Shown here piece after piece: positions 45,436 through 54,864 of a stretch of 64,000 nt of DNA (within the stretch, counting starts at the first letter, position 1; each line of letters begins with the position of its first letter). A program made the translations under genes and the position numbers. The notes below the pieces were generated by a model, which was not told the DNA's origin, searched no databases, and worked only from the letters and a program-made list of their open reading frames with translations. The DNA comes from Rahnella aquatilis CIP 78.65 = ATCC 33071 (lineage in GTDB: Bacteria > Pseudomonadota > Gammaproteobacteria > Enterobacterales > Enterobacteriaceae): positions 2,852,001-2,916,000 of the forward strand of contig NC_016818.1 of assembly GCF_000241955.1 (NCBI RefSeq), in the 5' to 3' direction.

Positions 45436-46347
45436 TCAAATCTGAGATTTTGTAATTACCGAACGGTTATCCCACTTTTCACCGATAAACACAGAGAATT
45501 CTTTAAATAGCGGGGTGTGAAATTGTCTTTGTTTCCAAATTAGGTATACAGGAAGGTCTGGTATGGTCCAGTCAGGGAGAATTAATTGTATCTGATTATT
45601 GTAGATTTTTTGGGCTGCTAACCAGCCTGGCGTGCAAATGCTAATTCCATGTCCTAAAAGAACAAGATTCAATATCGAAACTAAGTTATTTGAGGAAAAT
45701 CTGAAGTTATTGCTTTGTTGCAATGTGTACGTTTCAATTCCGCGAAACATCGTCAAAGGCCCAGCCAAACCATGGTGATGGAGGGGAAATACTGAATGCT
45801 TTTCTAAATCTTTTGGTTCTGTTATTTCAGCATGCGTCGACAAATACTTCGGAGAGGCGCACAACACTAACTTTAGTGGCGAAAGTCTTTTATGAACAAG
45901 AGATTCATTTTCAACCTCACCTGTTTTAAGTATTAAATCATTTTCTTCAATGGCTTCATTTGTAAACACATCACGGGTATCCAAAAATACCTTTGCTTTC
46001 CTATGTTTCTGAAGAAATTCATAAATCCATATGTTCGCCATATACTCGCCAATAACAGAAGGTACAGATAAGCGGATACTCCCTTTCACTACATCATCGG
46101 GGTTACGTGCTTCAGCATATAATTCATCCATCGATTCAAGTATTGATTTGATTTTATCATATACCAGTATCCCCTGAGGAGTAACAGCCAGGTTTCGCGA
46201 ATTCCGAAAAAAAAGGGTTACTCTTAGCTCTGCTTCAAGTTTTGAAATCATTTTACTTGCAGCCGAAGGAACGATATTCATATCCTTAGCCGCAGCAGTA
46301 ATACTCCCCTTCTCAACTACCTTCACAAAGATTTGCCATGCTTTCAT
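45436..46347 (-). CDS. LysR-family transcription regulator
   Basis: 303 aa, ATG 46347 with AGGA upstream. N-terminal winged HTH: WQIFVKVVEKGSITAAAKDM, VPSAASKMISKLEAELRVTL, then the usual effector-binding domain (GSIRLSVPSVIGEYMANIWI). It looks most like the small LysR group with AaeR/DsdC-like helix features. No divergent gene remains next to it: the upstream DNA holds only scars, so its original target may be lost. Convergent with the hydrolase gene across a terminator. Confidence 0.88.
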   Translation of the reverse strand: MKAWQIFVKVVEKGSITAAAKDMNIVPSAASKMISKLEAELRVTLFFRNSRNLAVTPQGILVYDKIKSILESMDELYAEARNPDDVVKGSIRLSVPSVIGEYMANIWIYEFLQKHRKAKVFLDTRDVFTNEAIEENDLILKTGEVENESLVHKRLSPLKLVLCASPKYLSTHAEITEPKDLEKHSVFPLHHHGLAGPLTMFRGIETYTLQQSNNFRFSSNNLVSILNLVLLGHGISICTPGWLAAQKIYNNQIQLILPDWTIPDLPVYLIWKQRQFHTPLFKEFSVFIGEKWDNRSVITKSQI

Positions 46348-46368
46348 TAGATTATCCTACAACTTCAC

Positions 46369-46475
46369 CGTAATTGAGCCACCAGCATCCAGCTTTTCGT
46401 CTTTCAGCATCGGCGGCCAGCGCTGCTGCCAATTCGAAATTATTCTCAATATCGCTGCATTTATTTAACGATATC
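46369..46475 (-). pseudogene. Remnant of an ANR-family gene
   Basis: On the minus strand, TGCAGCGATATTGAGAATAA and following bases parallel the intact ANR gene at 19326: the translation gives FELAAALAADAERRKAG where the intact one has FKSAAELAADAERRKSW. It is cut at both ends and frame-shifted after the shared part. This shows a second, lost ANR gene next to the LysR gene. Confidence 0.65.
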
Positions 46476-47263
46476 GCCCCTTCGCACTATGTGTTTACCT
46501 TTTTCCTCACCCTAGATTAGAAATTGCCATACCGGAACTGGTAGAGCCTTTTCAAGGTTTGTGAGCCTGACAACGGGAGTACCTTGAGTGCAATATGCAG
46601 GCGATAAAATTGAGTCTTACATTACCTGCGACAGTGCCTTCTTTCCCCTGGTGTGGATAAGTTTTTTTAACACACGCAGCAAGGCATCGCTGAATTTCAG
46701 AACGACCGCGCAGGAGGAAAATGAGTGAAGGGCAACCTGAGTAGATATGTCACTGAAGTCTTCCTCGCCCGGGAGAACAGGATTTGATATCCGGTTGGTA
46801 AACGTACGGAGAAAAGCGGCCTGCACAATTTTTGTTTATAAAATTCGGGTCGAACATGCTACCAATTTCCCAAACACTTTCGAGCGCAGGTAGGTTCAGC
46901 AACTGCAGTGGGCGTAAGAAGCTAAATCTTGCAGATAATGCTGCGCATCCCACCGGGGGACGTGTCTCAGGAATAGCGGTTTCAGCAGAGTTAGAACCAT
47001 TGAAAACGGAAATGCCTTTGGCGCTCCTCCGGTTCGAACCGTTAAGCCGATGAGGCGGTTGGGAAGTTTCAATAGCAACGCTTCATTTTCTGGGAATAGA
47101 ATAGTAAGGATCATCACATGTCGCGGAACGCTCATACCAGATTTACGTAACCCATCACTATTGGTGGTCATTCTGGGGGTCTTGACAGGAGTAGCACTCT
47201 CCTTTAGCTTATTTATTAGCCAGTTATTGGCAAGGGCGATCCCAGTCAGAGGAGCCAAATTAG
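46476..47263. other. Scarred region, no intact gene
   Basis: Several overlapping open stretches on both strands (for example 46896-47258 on -, and 47050-47277 on + with a possible membrane helix) but none with a clear start, motif or family. Probably decayed coding DNA. Confidence 0.4.
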
Positions 47264-47306
47264 AAAAGCCCGCTTAAGGAAACTTAAGCGGGCTTTTTGC
47301 TTTTTT
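47264..47306 (+). terminator. Strong rho-independent terminator
   Basis: AAAAGCCCGCTTAAG and CTTAAGCGGGCTTTTT form an 11-bp GC-rich stem with a short loop, followed by GCTTTTTT. Likely the end of a gene now decayed upstream. Confidence 0.8.
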
Positions 47307-47483
47307 GCGTCAGGCAACTGCCGTCCGGGAGAGATGTGGGGGGCTGATTGAGGGGCATTTGCGGTGAGATAATGACGTGACCACCAAAGGTGTCTTTGGT
47401 TTTGACCCCATATATCCATCCACTGCCCGACCACCTTTAGCATTCCTAAAAATGACGAACGGTTTCACTCTTGGCACGTTTTA

Positions 47484-47575
47484 GCTGTTGAAGCTGGGCC
47501 AGCGGATAATCAGTTCACAGAACAACGAGCTGTCCCGATGCGAGAACCATTCCAGGGATTAAGGATAGGGATCAC
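47484..47575 (-). pseudogene. Fragment of an IS110-family transposase
   Basis: The minus strand here reads close to bases 14975-15070 of the intact IS110 transposase: CCTGGAATGGTTCTCGCATC, then GACAG, GTTCTGTGA and GCTGGCCCAGC parts are shared with scattered changes. It codes for a piece of LEWFSHRDSSLFCELIIRWP. Only about 90 bp remain. Confidence 0.75.
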
Positions 47576-47594
47576 TTTCGTTCCGTTCGGGACA

Positions 47595-47725
47595 GTAGAT
47601 ATTTGTTGTCCTCACGGTGAGGCCTTTTCGAAGGCCTCGGGGCTGAAACCCCTAAGATGACTGTGACGCCGGGTTCGGTTGTAGAGCACTTCAATGTAAT
47701 CGATGGAAGCGGCATCCATCACATC
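47595..47725 (-). pseudogene. 3' end of an IS3-family orfB
   Basis: The minus strand encodes IDYIEVLYNRTRRHSHL and FSPEAFEKA followed by a stop, the usual C-terminus of an IS3-type transposase. It directly adjoins the IS110 fragment. The rest of the element is missing. Confidence 0.75.
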
Positions 47726-47734
47726 ACTTCAGCT

Positions 47735-48235
47735 CTATTTTGAGAGTAAGGGGGCTGGCCCTCTTTCAAGGTGGGGGGTTAATACAATATAGCTGCGTGT
47801 TCCAGTAAAACCGTCAATTGAATGAATCACTTCCAGCAGGGCTTCAAGTGACTGAGTATTCTGGGTTCTGACTTTTAGCAACATGGCACTATCACCTGCT
47901 ACGGTGTGAATTTCCTCGACATCGGAAAGCGACTTTAAAGAGAGTATTGAGCGCGTTACAGCCCAACTCGACGTATCGACATGGATGAATGCCAGCAGCG
48001 GGCGCCCGATTTTGTTGCTGTCCAGCCTGGCCACTGTCCCTGTAATCACCCCTTCACTCTTAAGCCGTTTGACCCGCTCATGTACCGCCGGTGCTGAAAG
48101 GTGCAGTTGACGCCCAAGTTCCGAATAGCTTAGTGAGGCGTCTTCAGCCAGGATGGCTAATAATGTTCGGTCCTTCGCATCCAGTTTCGGCTGTTGAATC
48201 AGTTTTGTCTGAACGACATTCACATCTTTATCCAT
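47735..48235 (-). CDS. Lrp/AsnC-family transcription regulator
   Basis: 166 aa. HTH_AsnC domain (LDAKDRTLLAILAEDASLSY, SELGRQLHLSAPAVHERVKR) followed by the RAM ligand-binding domain (VEEIHTVAGDSAMLLKVRTQ). It binds DNA as dimers or octamers in response to amino acids. It is transcribed divergently from a LysE-type exporter gene 233 bp away, a common pairing in which the regulator controls amino-acid efflux. Ends about 10 bp from an IS3 scar, so its 3' surroundings have been rebuilt. Confidence 0.92.
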   Translation of the reverse strand: MDKDVNVVQTKLIQQPKLDAKDRTLLAILAEDASLSYSELGRQLHLSAPAVHERVKRLKSEGVITGTVARLDSNKIGRPLLAFIHVDTSSWAVTRSILSLKSLSDVEEIHTVAGDSAMLLKVRTQNTQSLEALLEVIHSIDGFTGTRSYIVLTPHLERGPAPLLSK

Positions 48236-48468
48236 CTCAAAAAAACCTGTTGATAGACTAATTTTATAAGGTAATTATGAGAATACTTCTTATGAAATTC
48301 AAAAAAAAGTCATATGCAAAAGATTTATTTAGTTCCTCTGTTCCGGTCCTGTGTTGAGACAAACAGAATTAAAAACTCACTCTGCTTCAAATCAGGGTCA
48401 ATAAAACGGAAAACGCCCGAGATTTTTGGCGACGACAAGGAAGAAATACAACAACAGGACTGGAGTAG

Positions 48469-49071
48469 ATGAGTATCACAGCACAGCAGTTGAGCTCCTT
48501 TCTGGTTCTGGCGATCGTTATGTCCGTCACCCCAGGACCAAACAACCTCATGGTCCTTTTTTCCAGCGTCCGGTTTGGAGCGCGTAAAACACTGGGTCAC
48601 ATATCCGGCGCAAGTGCCGGAAGTGCACTCATGCTACTTTTAGTCGGCTTGGGACTGCATGAAATATTTACTTTATTCCCTTATATCCAGGTGTTCATGA
48701 AGTATAGCGGCGCAGCCTATATTCTTTATTTGTCCTGGAAGATTTTGGGAAGCACCGGTGAAATCAGGTCGGCAGACACATCACACCCAATGAGTTTTAT
48801 CGGAGCCGCTTTTTTCCAGCTCATCAACCCGAAATCCTGGATTATGGCAAGTGTGGCAATATCCACATGTCTGCCCAGCGTGTTTTCATTCGAGGATATA
48901 GCGCTATACACCGTTCTTTTTGCTGCCGTGAGTTTTCCCTGTGTTGGGATCTGGGCCTGGTTTGGTGCAATGATCAAACACTACCTTACGGATGCGCGGT
49001 TAGTCAGGCGCTTTAACCAAAGTTGCGCAGGCATACTCGCTCTTTCTGCTTTGTCCATGACGCTGTTTTAA
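48469..49071 (+). CDS. LysE/RhtB-family amino-acid exporter
   Basis: 200 aa, ATG 48469. Six predicted membrane helices; the N-terminal family motif is MSVTPGPNNLMVLFSSVRFG, with GHISGASAGSALMLLLVGLG next and FFQLINPKSWIMASVAISTC in the middle. It exports amino acids or derivatives by proton exchange. The Lrp/AsnC gene divergent from it likely senses the same amino acid. It is intact, followed by a decayed oxidoreductase fragment. Confidence 0.92.
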   Translation: MSITAQQLSSFLVLAIVMSVTPGPNNLMVLFSSVRFGARKTLGHISGASAGSALMLLLVGLGLHEIFTLFPYIQVFMKYSGAAYILYLSWKILGSTGEIRSADTSHPMSFIGAAFFQLINPKSWIMASVAISTCLPSVFSFEDIALYTVLFAAVSFPCVGIWAWFGAMIKHYLTDARLVRRFNQSCAGILALSALSMTLF

Positions 49072-49164
49072 TCGTCATAAGACAGTACCAGAACCACCAG
49101 ATGATGAGAGGACCCTCTGCACAACGATATGATGATCGGCGTTGAACCCACCGGCAATTCATAA

Positions 49165-49506
49165 AGCAGTCTGCCATTCCCGATCCCGGCAGGAACCACT
49201 GGTGCAACTTACACTAACCCGCAGGGTATCAACCTGGCACCCTGCACCTACTGTGGTTTCTGCGGTTTTTACGGCTGTGGTAACTTCTCGAAATCTTCCC
49301 CGAATATCTGCGTGGTCCCGGCATTGATGGACCGAACCAACTTTATCCTGCTGACTGAATGTACCGCGTTGTATATCGATAAGGCCGAGGATGGCAAAAC
49401 CGTAAGGTGTGTAACCTTCCTCGACTCTGATGGTAATACCGGCTTCCAGCCTGCCGATACCAGGACTGTTGCTGAGGCACGTAAGAAGCTTAACGTCGCC
49501 CACTGA
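49165..49506 (+). pseudogene. Fragment of a GMC oxidoreductase (gluconate dehydrogenase-like)
   Basis: The frame from 49165 to TGA 49504-49506 encodes ATYTNPQGINLAPCTYCGFC, GCGNFSKSSPNICVVPALMD and FILLTECTALYID, an internal part of membrane-bound sugar-acid dehydrogenase large subunits (GMC family). Both ends are missing, and the last residues (VAEARKKLNVAH) do not fit the family, so a fusion with other DNA is likely. A terminator follows. Not functional. Confidence 0.7.
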
Positions 49507-49529
49507 CTAAGAGATAAAATAATAAGTAA

Positions 49530-49567
49530 CACTCCACAAGTTGATTAACATACTTGTGGAGTTTTTT
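49530..49567 (+). terminator. Rho-independent terminator
   Basis: ACTCCACAAGT and ACTTGTGGAGT form an 11-bp stem with a 10-nt loop, followed by TTTTT. It closes the fragment to its left and lies between convergent genes, so it may also help the SDR gene. Confidence 0.8.
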
Positions 49568-49579
49568 AGAGCTAAACGT

Positions 49580-50335
49580 TCAGTCTGCAGCCTTCCATTC
49601 AGAAAGCATTTTAAGGGCGCTGTCGTAGTGACCCGTCGCCCCGGCTGTACGTAAAAATTTGGCGCGCTCAACGATGATTTCATCAGGCGCCGGGTCTGCA
49701 TGCAAAAGGTCGAGCGTCTCAGTCAGGAAGTCATCCAGCGGCATGGCATGCTCGTCATTTCCCTGTCCGAACAACGAGGTACGCACGCCAGGGGGCGCCA
49801 GCTCAATCACGCGCACGGGCGTGTCGGCGAGCTGAACACGCAAGCTTTCAGTGAATGAATGAACCGCAGCTTTTGTGGCGCTATAGGTCATGGCAATAGG
49901 GAACGGAACAAACGCCAGTGCGGAACTGACATTAATGATGACACTGTCATTCTTTTGAACCAGCTGCGGTAAGAACGCATAAGTCATACGAATGGTCCCC
50001 AGAAGGTTGATCTCAACGGTCTGTTGCGCAATCTTCACTGCATCCTGATCCAAAACATTTTCGCTCAACATAATCCCGGCGTTGTTGATGACGACATTCA
50101 GGTCGGGGTAACGTGCTGCTGCGAGTTCGCTCGCCCGGGTAATGGATCCGGCATCAGCAATATCGAGTTCAATGGCCTCGATGCCGGGATAGTCGTTTAT
50201 GATTTGATCAAGTAAAGCCTTGCGACGGCCAGCGACAATGACCTTATTGCCTGCTTCATGAAAACGTACCGCCAGGCCCAGCCCTATCCCCGAGGTTGAA
50301 CCCGTGATGAGGATCGTATTACCTGAAGTTTTCAT
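49580..50335 (-). CDS. SDR-family oxidoreductase, DltE-like
   Basis: 251 aa. Rossmann fold: cofactor motif TGSTSGIGLGLAVRF (residues 11-25), NNAGIM, and the catalytic S-Y-K set (NVSSALAF, MTYSATKAAVHSF). Classical short-chain dehydrogenase, probably NADP(H)-dependent given the AGRRK following strand 2. Substrate unknown. It is divergent from a TetR-type gene, with two palindromic operators between them, so it is very likely the repressor's target. Confidence 0.92.
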   Translation of the reverse strand: MKTSGNTILITGSTSGIGLGLAVRFHEAGNKVIVAGRRKALLDQIINDYPGIEAIELDIADAGSITRASELAAARYPDLNVVINNAGIMLSENVLDQDAVKIAQQTVEINLLGTIRMTYAFLPQLVQKNDSVIINVSSALAFVPFPIAMTYSATKAAVHSFTESLRVQLADTPVRVIELAPPGVRTSLFGQGNDEHAMPLDDFLTETLDLLHADPAPDEIIVERAKFLRTAGATGHYDSALKMLSEWKAAD

Positions 50336-50373
50336 ATGTTTCTCCGGATTGATGAAAAAGGTAGAATGCCAAA

Positions 50374-50418
50374 CGGACAGTTGTCCGACTGGAAAAAATT
50401 AACGGACAATTGTCCGTT
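50374..50418. promoter_or_regulatory. Paired TetR-type operators
   Basis: CGGACAGTTGTCCG (50374-50387) and AACGGACAATTGTCCGTT (50401-50418) are near-perfect and perfect palindromes sharing the half-site CGGACA. They lie between the SDR gene (start 50335) and the TetR gene (start 50452), so one protein bound here could silence both. Confidence 0.85.
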
Positions 50419-50451
50419 AAGCAAGTTTTAATATTGTGGACAGGAGGACTG

Positions 50452-51048
50452 GTGACACAACAACAAAAAACGGAGCGCCCGGCACGCGCTGATGCGCAGC
50501 AAAATCGCGAACGTATTCTGTCGGTTGCACTTCAGGAACTGACCGTTTCCGCAGACGTGCCCCTAAGCACGATCGCGAAGAAGGCAGGCATCGGGCAGGC
50601 CACTTTTTATCGCAACTTCCCGACTCGGGAGGTATTAGTGATGGAGGTTTATCGCTATGAGATGTTGCAGGTCACAAAGTTTGCAGAACATTTGCTCCGG
50701 ACCTGCGCACCCGAACAGGCGTTGCGTGCCTGGATGAATCGCCTTGCCGAATACGCGATGACCAAAGCAGGCCTGGCCAATGCCATTCGCAAGGTATCGC
50801 TCTCGCGGGACTGTCCGGAAAAGGCAGGCTATGCCCCTGTCATTGCTGCCGCTCAGTTGTTACTTGATGCCAATAAGAAAGCGGGAACTATCCACCCGGG
50901 GGTTACCACTGACGACTTTTTCCTGACAATTGCAGGGATATGGCAGCTCGATTTTAATGATGAGTGGCAGCCCCGGCTAACCTGGCTCATCGACATGGTG
51001 ATGGCGGGATTGCGCGCGGGGGCACCGCTACGCTCAGTTTCTCAGTAG
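50452..51048 (+). CDS. TetR-family repressor
   Basis: 198 aa from GTG 50452, which has GGAGGA 3 nt upstream and follows the operators; an earlier start at 50410 would overlap them. HTH: RERILSVALQELTVSADVPL, STIAKKAGIGQATFYRNFPT. The ligand domain is of the short, SbtR-like kind (MEVYRYEMLQVTKFAEHLL). It probably represses itself and the divergent SDR gene through the CGGACA palindromes, with an unknown inducer. Confidence 0.92.
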   Translation: MTQQQKTERPARADAQQNRERILSVALQELTVSADVPLSTIAKKAGIGQATFYRNFPTREVLVMEVYRYEMLQVTKFAEHLLRTCAPEQALRAWMNRLAEYAMTKAGLANAIRKVSLSRDCPEKAGYAPVIAAAQLLLDANKKAGTIHPGVTTDDFFLTIAGIWQLDFNDEWQPRLTWLIDMVMAGLRAGAPLRSVSQ

Positions 51049-52104
51049 ACGACAACCACAGCGTACATGCAGGAGAGTGGCGAAACAGCCGAAGTCTCCC
51101 GGGGGTCTGAACAATAATTGCCTCGCCTTTTCATTATTTTTTAAGCCTGGCATTGATTGATATTTGCAATACGTGGATCGGGTTAAAAACATCAGACGCA
51201 AAGGTGTTCTTATTTGCCGGGATTATTACATGCTCCATCCAGACAGCGCCTCAGTCGCAAACTTCACTCACACCGCAACTTCCGGGTCGAGCCGTCCAAA
51301 CCCGGGCCGGCTATTCATCCTATGCGGAGCAGACGCGATGAAGCAAACTGGTTGTACAGGTAAAAAGCGCGCGGTTGGAAATAGCACTGTGCACTTCCGA
51401 CCTCATCAACGGTAAGAATCTCAGAACGCTATCGCGTGCCTAACCCTGATTTTTTTCCTGTTTTTATTTTGATGGTAGTTTTTCATCAGTTTTCGGTTTA
51501 ATAAATTATTAACCATACTCTATATAGGTATATTTCCTGAATTTGTTATCCGTAACATCATGTCTGGTAGAAAAACAATGCATAGAGATTTTCTTCCTGA
51601 CGGTGAGGAGTCTGTGGTTGCTTTCTAAATACCACATGCTGAAATTTTCACAGGAATTAATAGACAGAAAAAATTACTTTAGTTAATTAATTAAATAAAA
51701 TTTTTTTGGCTTCTTTGTTTTTTCTGGCTTAAGAAACGTGAATGTTATTTAAGGTGATTCGCGTTATATATATTTAAATGTGAGTATTTTTCAACCAAGT
51801 GATATATTTCAGTAACTCATTGATTATATGATGTTTTTTTGAAACCCAAGAACCAGGCGACTCATAATAAGGTTGAAATCATAGGGGGTTGCTGAATGCT
51901 TATGGATATTTTGTGTGTAAAAATCGTTATTACTATTGATATTTTAACTGTCAATATTTTTTTTGTTAATTTTTAATGACATTGAAATCATGTATTTCAC
52001 TTATGATTTTAATTTAAAAAAACAATAATGTTCTACATCTGGCTGCCGATAGATATTATGTAATTTAATAAATAGTTTTTAATTCAGAATAATAAGGATA
52101 ATAC
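51049..52104. other. 1.05 kb non-coding, AT-rich right half
   Basis: No supported gene. The left third is balanced in composition with short open stretches that lack motifs. From about 51430 to 52100 the DNA is strongly AT-rich and should hold the chemoreceptor promoter. H-NS-type silencing of such DNA is typical in enterobacteria. Confidence 0.45.
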
Positions 52105-53775
52105 ATGACAATTACACAACGGCTGTTCCTGACTTTTTCCCTGCTCTCGATAGCGCTCATCGCAATAGTGGTTACAGCAGTCCTGGTGCTATCAGGTTTT
52201 CAGGCCCGTTTTCAGTATGTGCAGGAAAACACAATTCCCTCTGTTGCGATTCTCGACGATATGATAGCAGACAGTAACGGATTAACTATCTGGCTTTACC
52301 GGCATCAAAGTTCAAAAAGCCTTGAGCAACAGTCGGCGATTGAAAATGAGCTGGCTCAGCAGATAGAGAACTTAAAAAAACTGAATCAAAAATATCTGGA
52401 TAATTATCTTTCAGGTGAGCAGGATAAAAAATTGAGCAGGCATGCTTTTGTAATCATTCAGGATATTCAGACAAAGCTTCCTCAGTTTGTCGCGGGTTCA
52501 CGCGCTCAGAATGATGACATAGCGCTGACAGCGTTGCAGGGGAATACGGGCGTAGGCCAATCGGTTCGTGAATTGATTGAGGGTTATAAAAAACAACGTC
52601 AGATTAACATTGATGTCAGCAACGAATACAAGAGCGATAATCTCCGTATCTATCATCAGACTTTATGGGCACTGATCATCGGTTCTTCAGCCGTTGTCAT
52701 ACTGCTTAGTCTTTTGACATTCAGAACCATAGCGGGTATCCGAGTACAGCTTAAGAACATACGTTCACTGATGGAAAATGCCAGTGAAAAACTTGATTTA
52801 ACCTTACGTGCCGATGAAACACGTAAAGATGAGATTGGTCTAATGGCTAAAGCTTATAACCATCTTATTGAAAATGTAGCATTATCATTAACTACCGTCA
52901 GGTCATCAGCGCAGTCTGTCAGTACCGCCTCCGCGCAAATATCAGCGGGTAATGAAGATTTGTCTTCACGCACGGAAGAACAGGCTGCTTCCCTGGAACA
53001 GACTGCTGCCAGCATGTCCCAGCTTAGCGAAACAGTCCGTCAGACAGCTGAGAATACCCGTCTTGCCAGTCAGCTATCTAAAAATGCATGTGACATTTCC
53101 GAGGATAGTTCGTCACGTGTTCATAATTTGCTGGGCACAATGGGCGATATCAAAACCAGTTCGTCGAAAATCACTGATATCATCTCACTTATTGAAGGGA
53201 TAGCATTCCAGACTAATATCCTTGCGTTGAATGCTGCTGTCGAGGCTGCCCGTGCTGGTGAACAGGGACGTGGCTTCGCTGTTGTCGCTGGTGAAGTCCG
53301 CAATCTGGCACAGCGCTCCTCAGCTTCAGCTAAAGAAATAAAAGAACTGATCGAGTCTTCTATGCAGTTCGTAGAAGCAGGAGTTAATCAGGCTGAAGGT
53401 GTAGGGCACAATATGAGCAGGATGAACGATGCGGTCCGTCAGGTTACTGACCTTATTGATGAGATCTCCGTTGCCGCACACGAGCAGTCGCAGGGTATTG
53501 AACAAGTTCATGCGGCGGTAAACCAGATGGACGACGTCACTCAGCAAAACTCAGCATTGGTCCAGGAGGCCTCGGCCGCTTCACTCTCTTTAATGGCGCA
53601 GGCCAGTGCTCTGAATAAACTGGTCAGTGCGTTTACTGTGGGTGAGTTAGAGAACCATAAAAGAAAGTACGAAACAGAGCGGGAAACGCCGCTGAAGCCG
53701 ATTCCAAACAATCATGTTTTAAAAAATGCACGTGCTGAAAATGCACGTGCTGATGATGACTGGAAAAACTTCTAA
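52105..53775 (+). CDS. Methyl-accepting chemotaxis protein, Tar/Tsr type
   Basis: 556 aa, ATG 52105 after AAGGAT. Membrane helix 1 (about 9-31, LFLTFSLLSIALIAIVVTAV), a four-helix-bundle periplasmic sensor, membrane helix 2 (about 190-210, LWALIIGSSAVVILLSLLTF), HAMP, then the signalling domain with the invariant hairpin tip EAARAGEQGRGFAVVAGEVR. Methylation helices are intact. No CheR/CheB-binding NWETF pentapeptide is seen at the C-terminus (ends DDDWKNF, which is a weak variant). Ligand unknown. Stand-alone receptor feeding the chromosomal Che system. Confidence 0.95.
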   Translation: MTITQRLFLTFSLLSIALIAIVVTAVLVLSGFQARFQYVQENTIPSVAILDDMIADSNGLTIWLYRHQSSKSLEQQSAIENELAQQIENLKKLNQKYLDNYLSGEQDKKLSRHAFVIIQDIQTKLPQFVAGSRAQNDDIALTALQGNTGVGQSVRELIEGYKKQRQINIDVSNEYKSDNLRIYHQTLWALIIGSSAVVILLSLLTFRTIAGIRVQLKNIRSLMENASEKLDLTLRADETRKDEIGLMAKAYNHLIENVALSLTTVRSSAQSVSTASAQISAGNEDLSSRTEEQAASLEQTAASMSQLSETVRQTAENTRLASQLSKNACDISEDSSSRVHNLLGTMGDIKTSSSKITDIISLIEGIAFQTNILALNAAVEAARAGEQGRGFAVVAGEVRNLAQRSSASAKEIKELIESSMQFVEAGVNQAEGVGHNMSRMNDAVRQVTDLIDEISVAAHEQSQGIEQVHAAVNQMDDVTQQNSALVQEASAASLSLMAQASALNKLVSAFTVGELENHKRKYETERETPLKPIPNNHVLKNARAENARADDDWKNF

Positions 53776-54059
53776 AAATCGACGGGCACTGACTCAAATA
53801 ACCTTTATTAGCGTTTGTTAAAGCTGTTTCTTCATCAGCTTTATTACATAATATTGAGATGGCGTCGCTGGCTAACAAAAATCAGCGATCCATTAATCTA
53901 TTCAGTGTCTATCATTAATTCTCACTTGATAAGATAATTGTTATTTTTATTATGTCTGGGTCGATTTTTAATGCGTTTAGTTTTGGATGCCTGGACTAAA
54001 CGCTGCTTCCTGTGTCTTAATTTTTAGTTTAATTAATTTCTATTGTTTATGGTGAACAT

Positions 54060-54341
54060 ATGCATGAAAAACATAAGGGTTTTAAAGAGGTCAAAGAGCA
54101 TGCGGATTTCCTGATGAAGCAGCTCGCTGGAGGTGATTACAAATCATTAGATATTTATTCAAATAACCTCATACACCTTACGAGAACGTTCCGCGAGTTC
54201 GGTTTGTATACCAGTGATATTGAGTTCCTGGCCTGGCTTCAAAAAAATGACCCGGTACTACTGAAAGAAACTGTCATGACGGGCAAGCTTATATTAATCA
54301 TAGCGAATTTTCTCCGACTGGTATCTCTGGATGATAAATGA
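54060..54341 (+). CDS. Small helical protein, unknown
   Basis: 93 aa, ATG 54060. Helical, charged N-terminal part (GFKEVKEHADFLMKQLAGGD) and a more hydrophobic end (ETVMTGKLILIIANFLRLVS). No signal peptide. No recognised family. It lies 285 bp after the chemoreceptor gene on the same strand, with a weak hairpin between. A role linked to the receptor cannot be shown. Confidence 0.5.
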   Translation: MHEKHKGFKEVKEHADFLMKQLAGGDYKSLDIYSNNLIHLTRTFREFGLYTSDIEFLAWLQKNDPVLLKETVMTGKLILIIANFLRLVSLDDK

Positions 54342-54499
54342 TTTTAATATAACTTAATGGATTATTGCCCTTTGTGTTTTTTACAAGCACTTATTTTTCT
54401 GAGTTAATGTGCTTTTAATAGCTGCTAATTTAAATCATTATTGCAATAACTATCGTGAGGGAAATGAATGAATTCCTTAAAAGAGGAAGGTAGATGGTT

Positions 54500-54864
54500 C
54501 ATTTTCATTTAATTTTCGTGATGCTAATAATAGAGTCAAGGGTGAGTATTTTTATATACGTCTCGATAGCGGTGATGAAGCATTATGGAGAAATTATTAT
54601 GGAAACAATGAGCTGTAGTTACAGACTGAACTTGCATCTGTTAGCCATTGGTATGGCTAACGCCGCAAATAAATCTTTACGTTGCTTTGAACTACCAGAT
54701 CCCGATTACCCAACTGGACCTGGGACAATATTGTTACGGAACTTGCCCGTCATAGCATGACAAAAAGTATTAATTATGCTCTTGAAAGATATCGATTTTA
54801 TCCATACCACCTTGTTCCCCCATACGACAAGGGAAACAAGGAATCTACGGATATCAGAGATTAG
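54500..54864 (+). pseudogene. Degraded gene, family not recognised
   Basis: Read across frame changes and stops, the plus strand gives YFYIRLDSGDEALWRNYYGN, then ELASVSHWYG, and finally WDNIVTELARHSMTKSINYA and LERYRFYPYHLVPPYDKGNK to TAG 54862. The composition and repeated aromatic motifs look like real protein now broken by indels. The end overlaps the stop of the convergent esterase gene. Confidence 0.5.

Noticed and set aside
47050..47277. Membrane protein gene before the strong terminator
   Set aside because: Only one possible helix, no ribosome site, no family; kept as scarred region.
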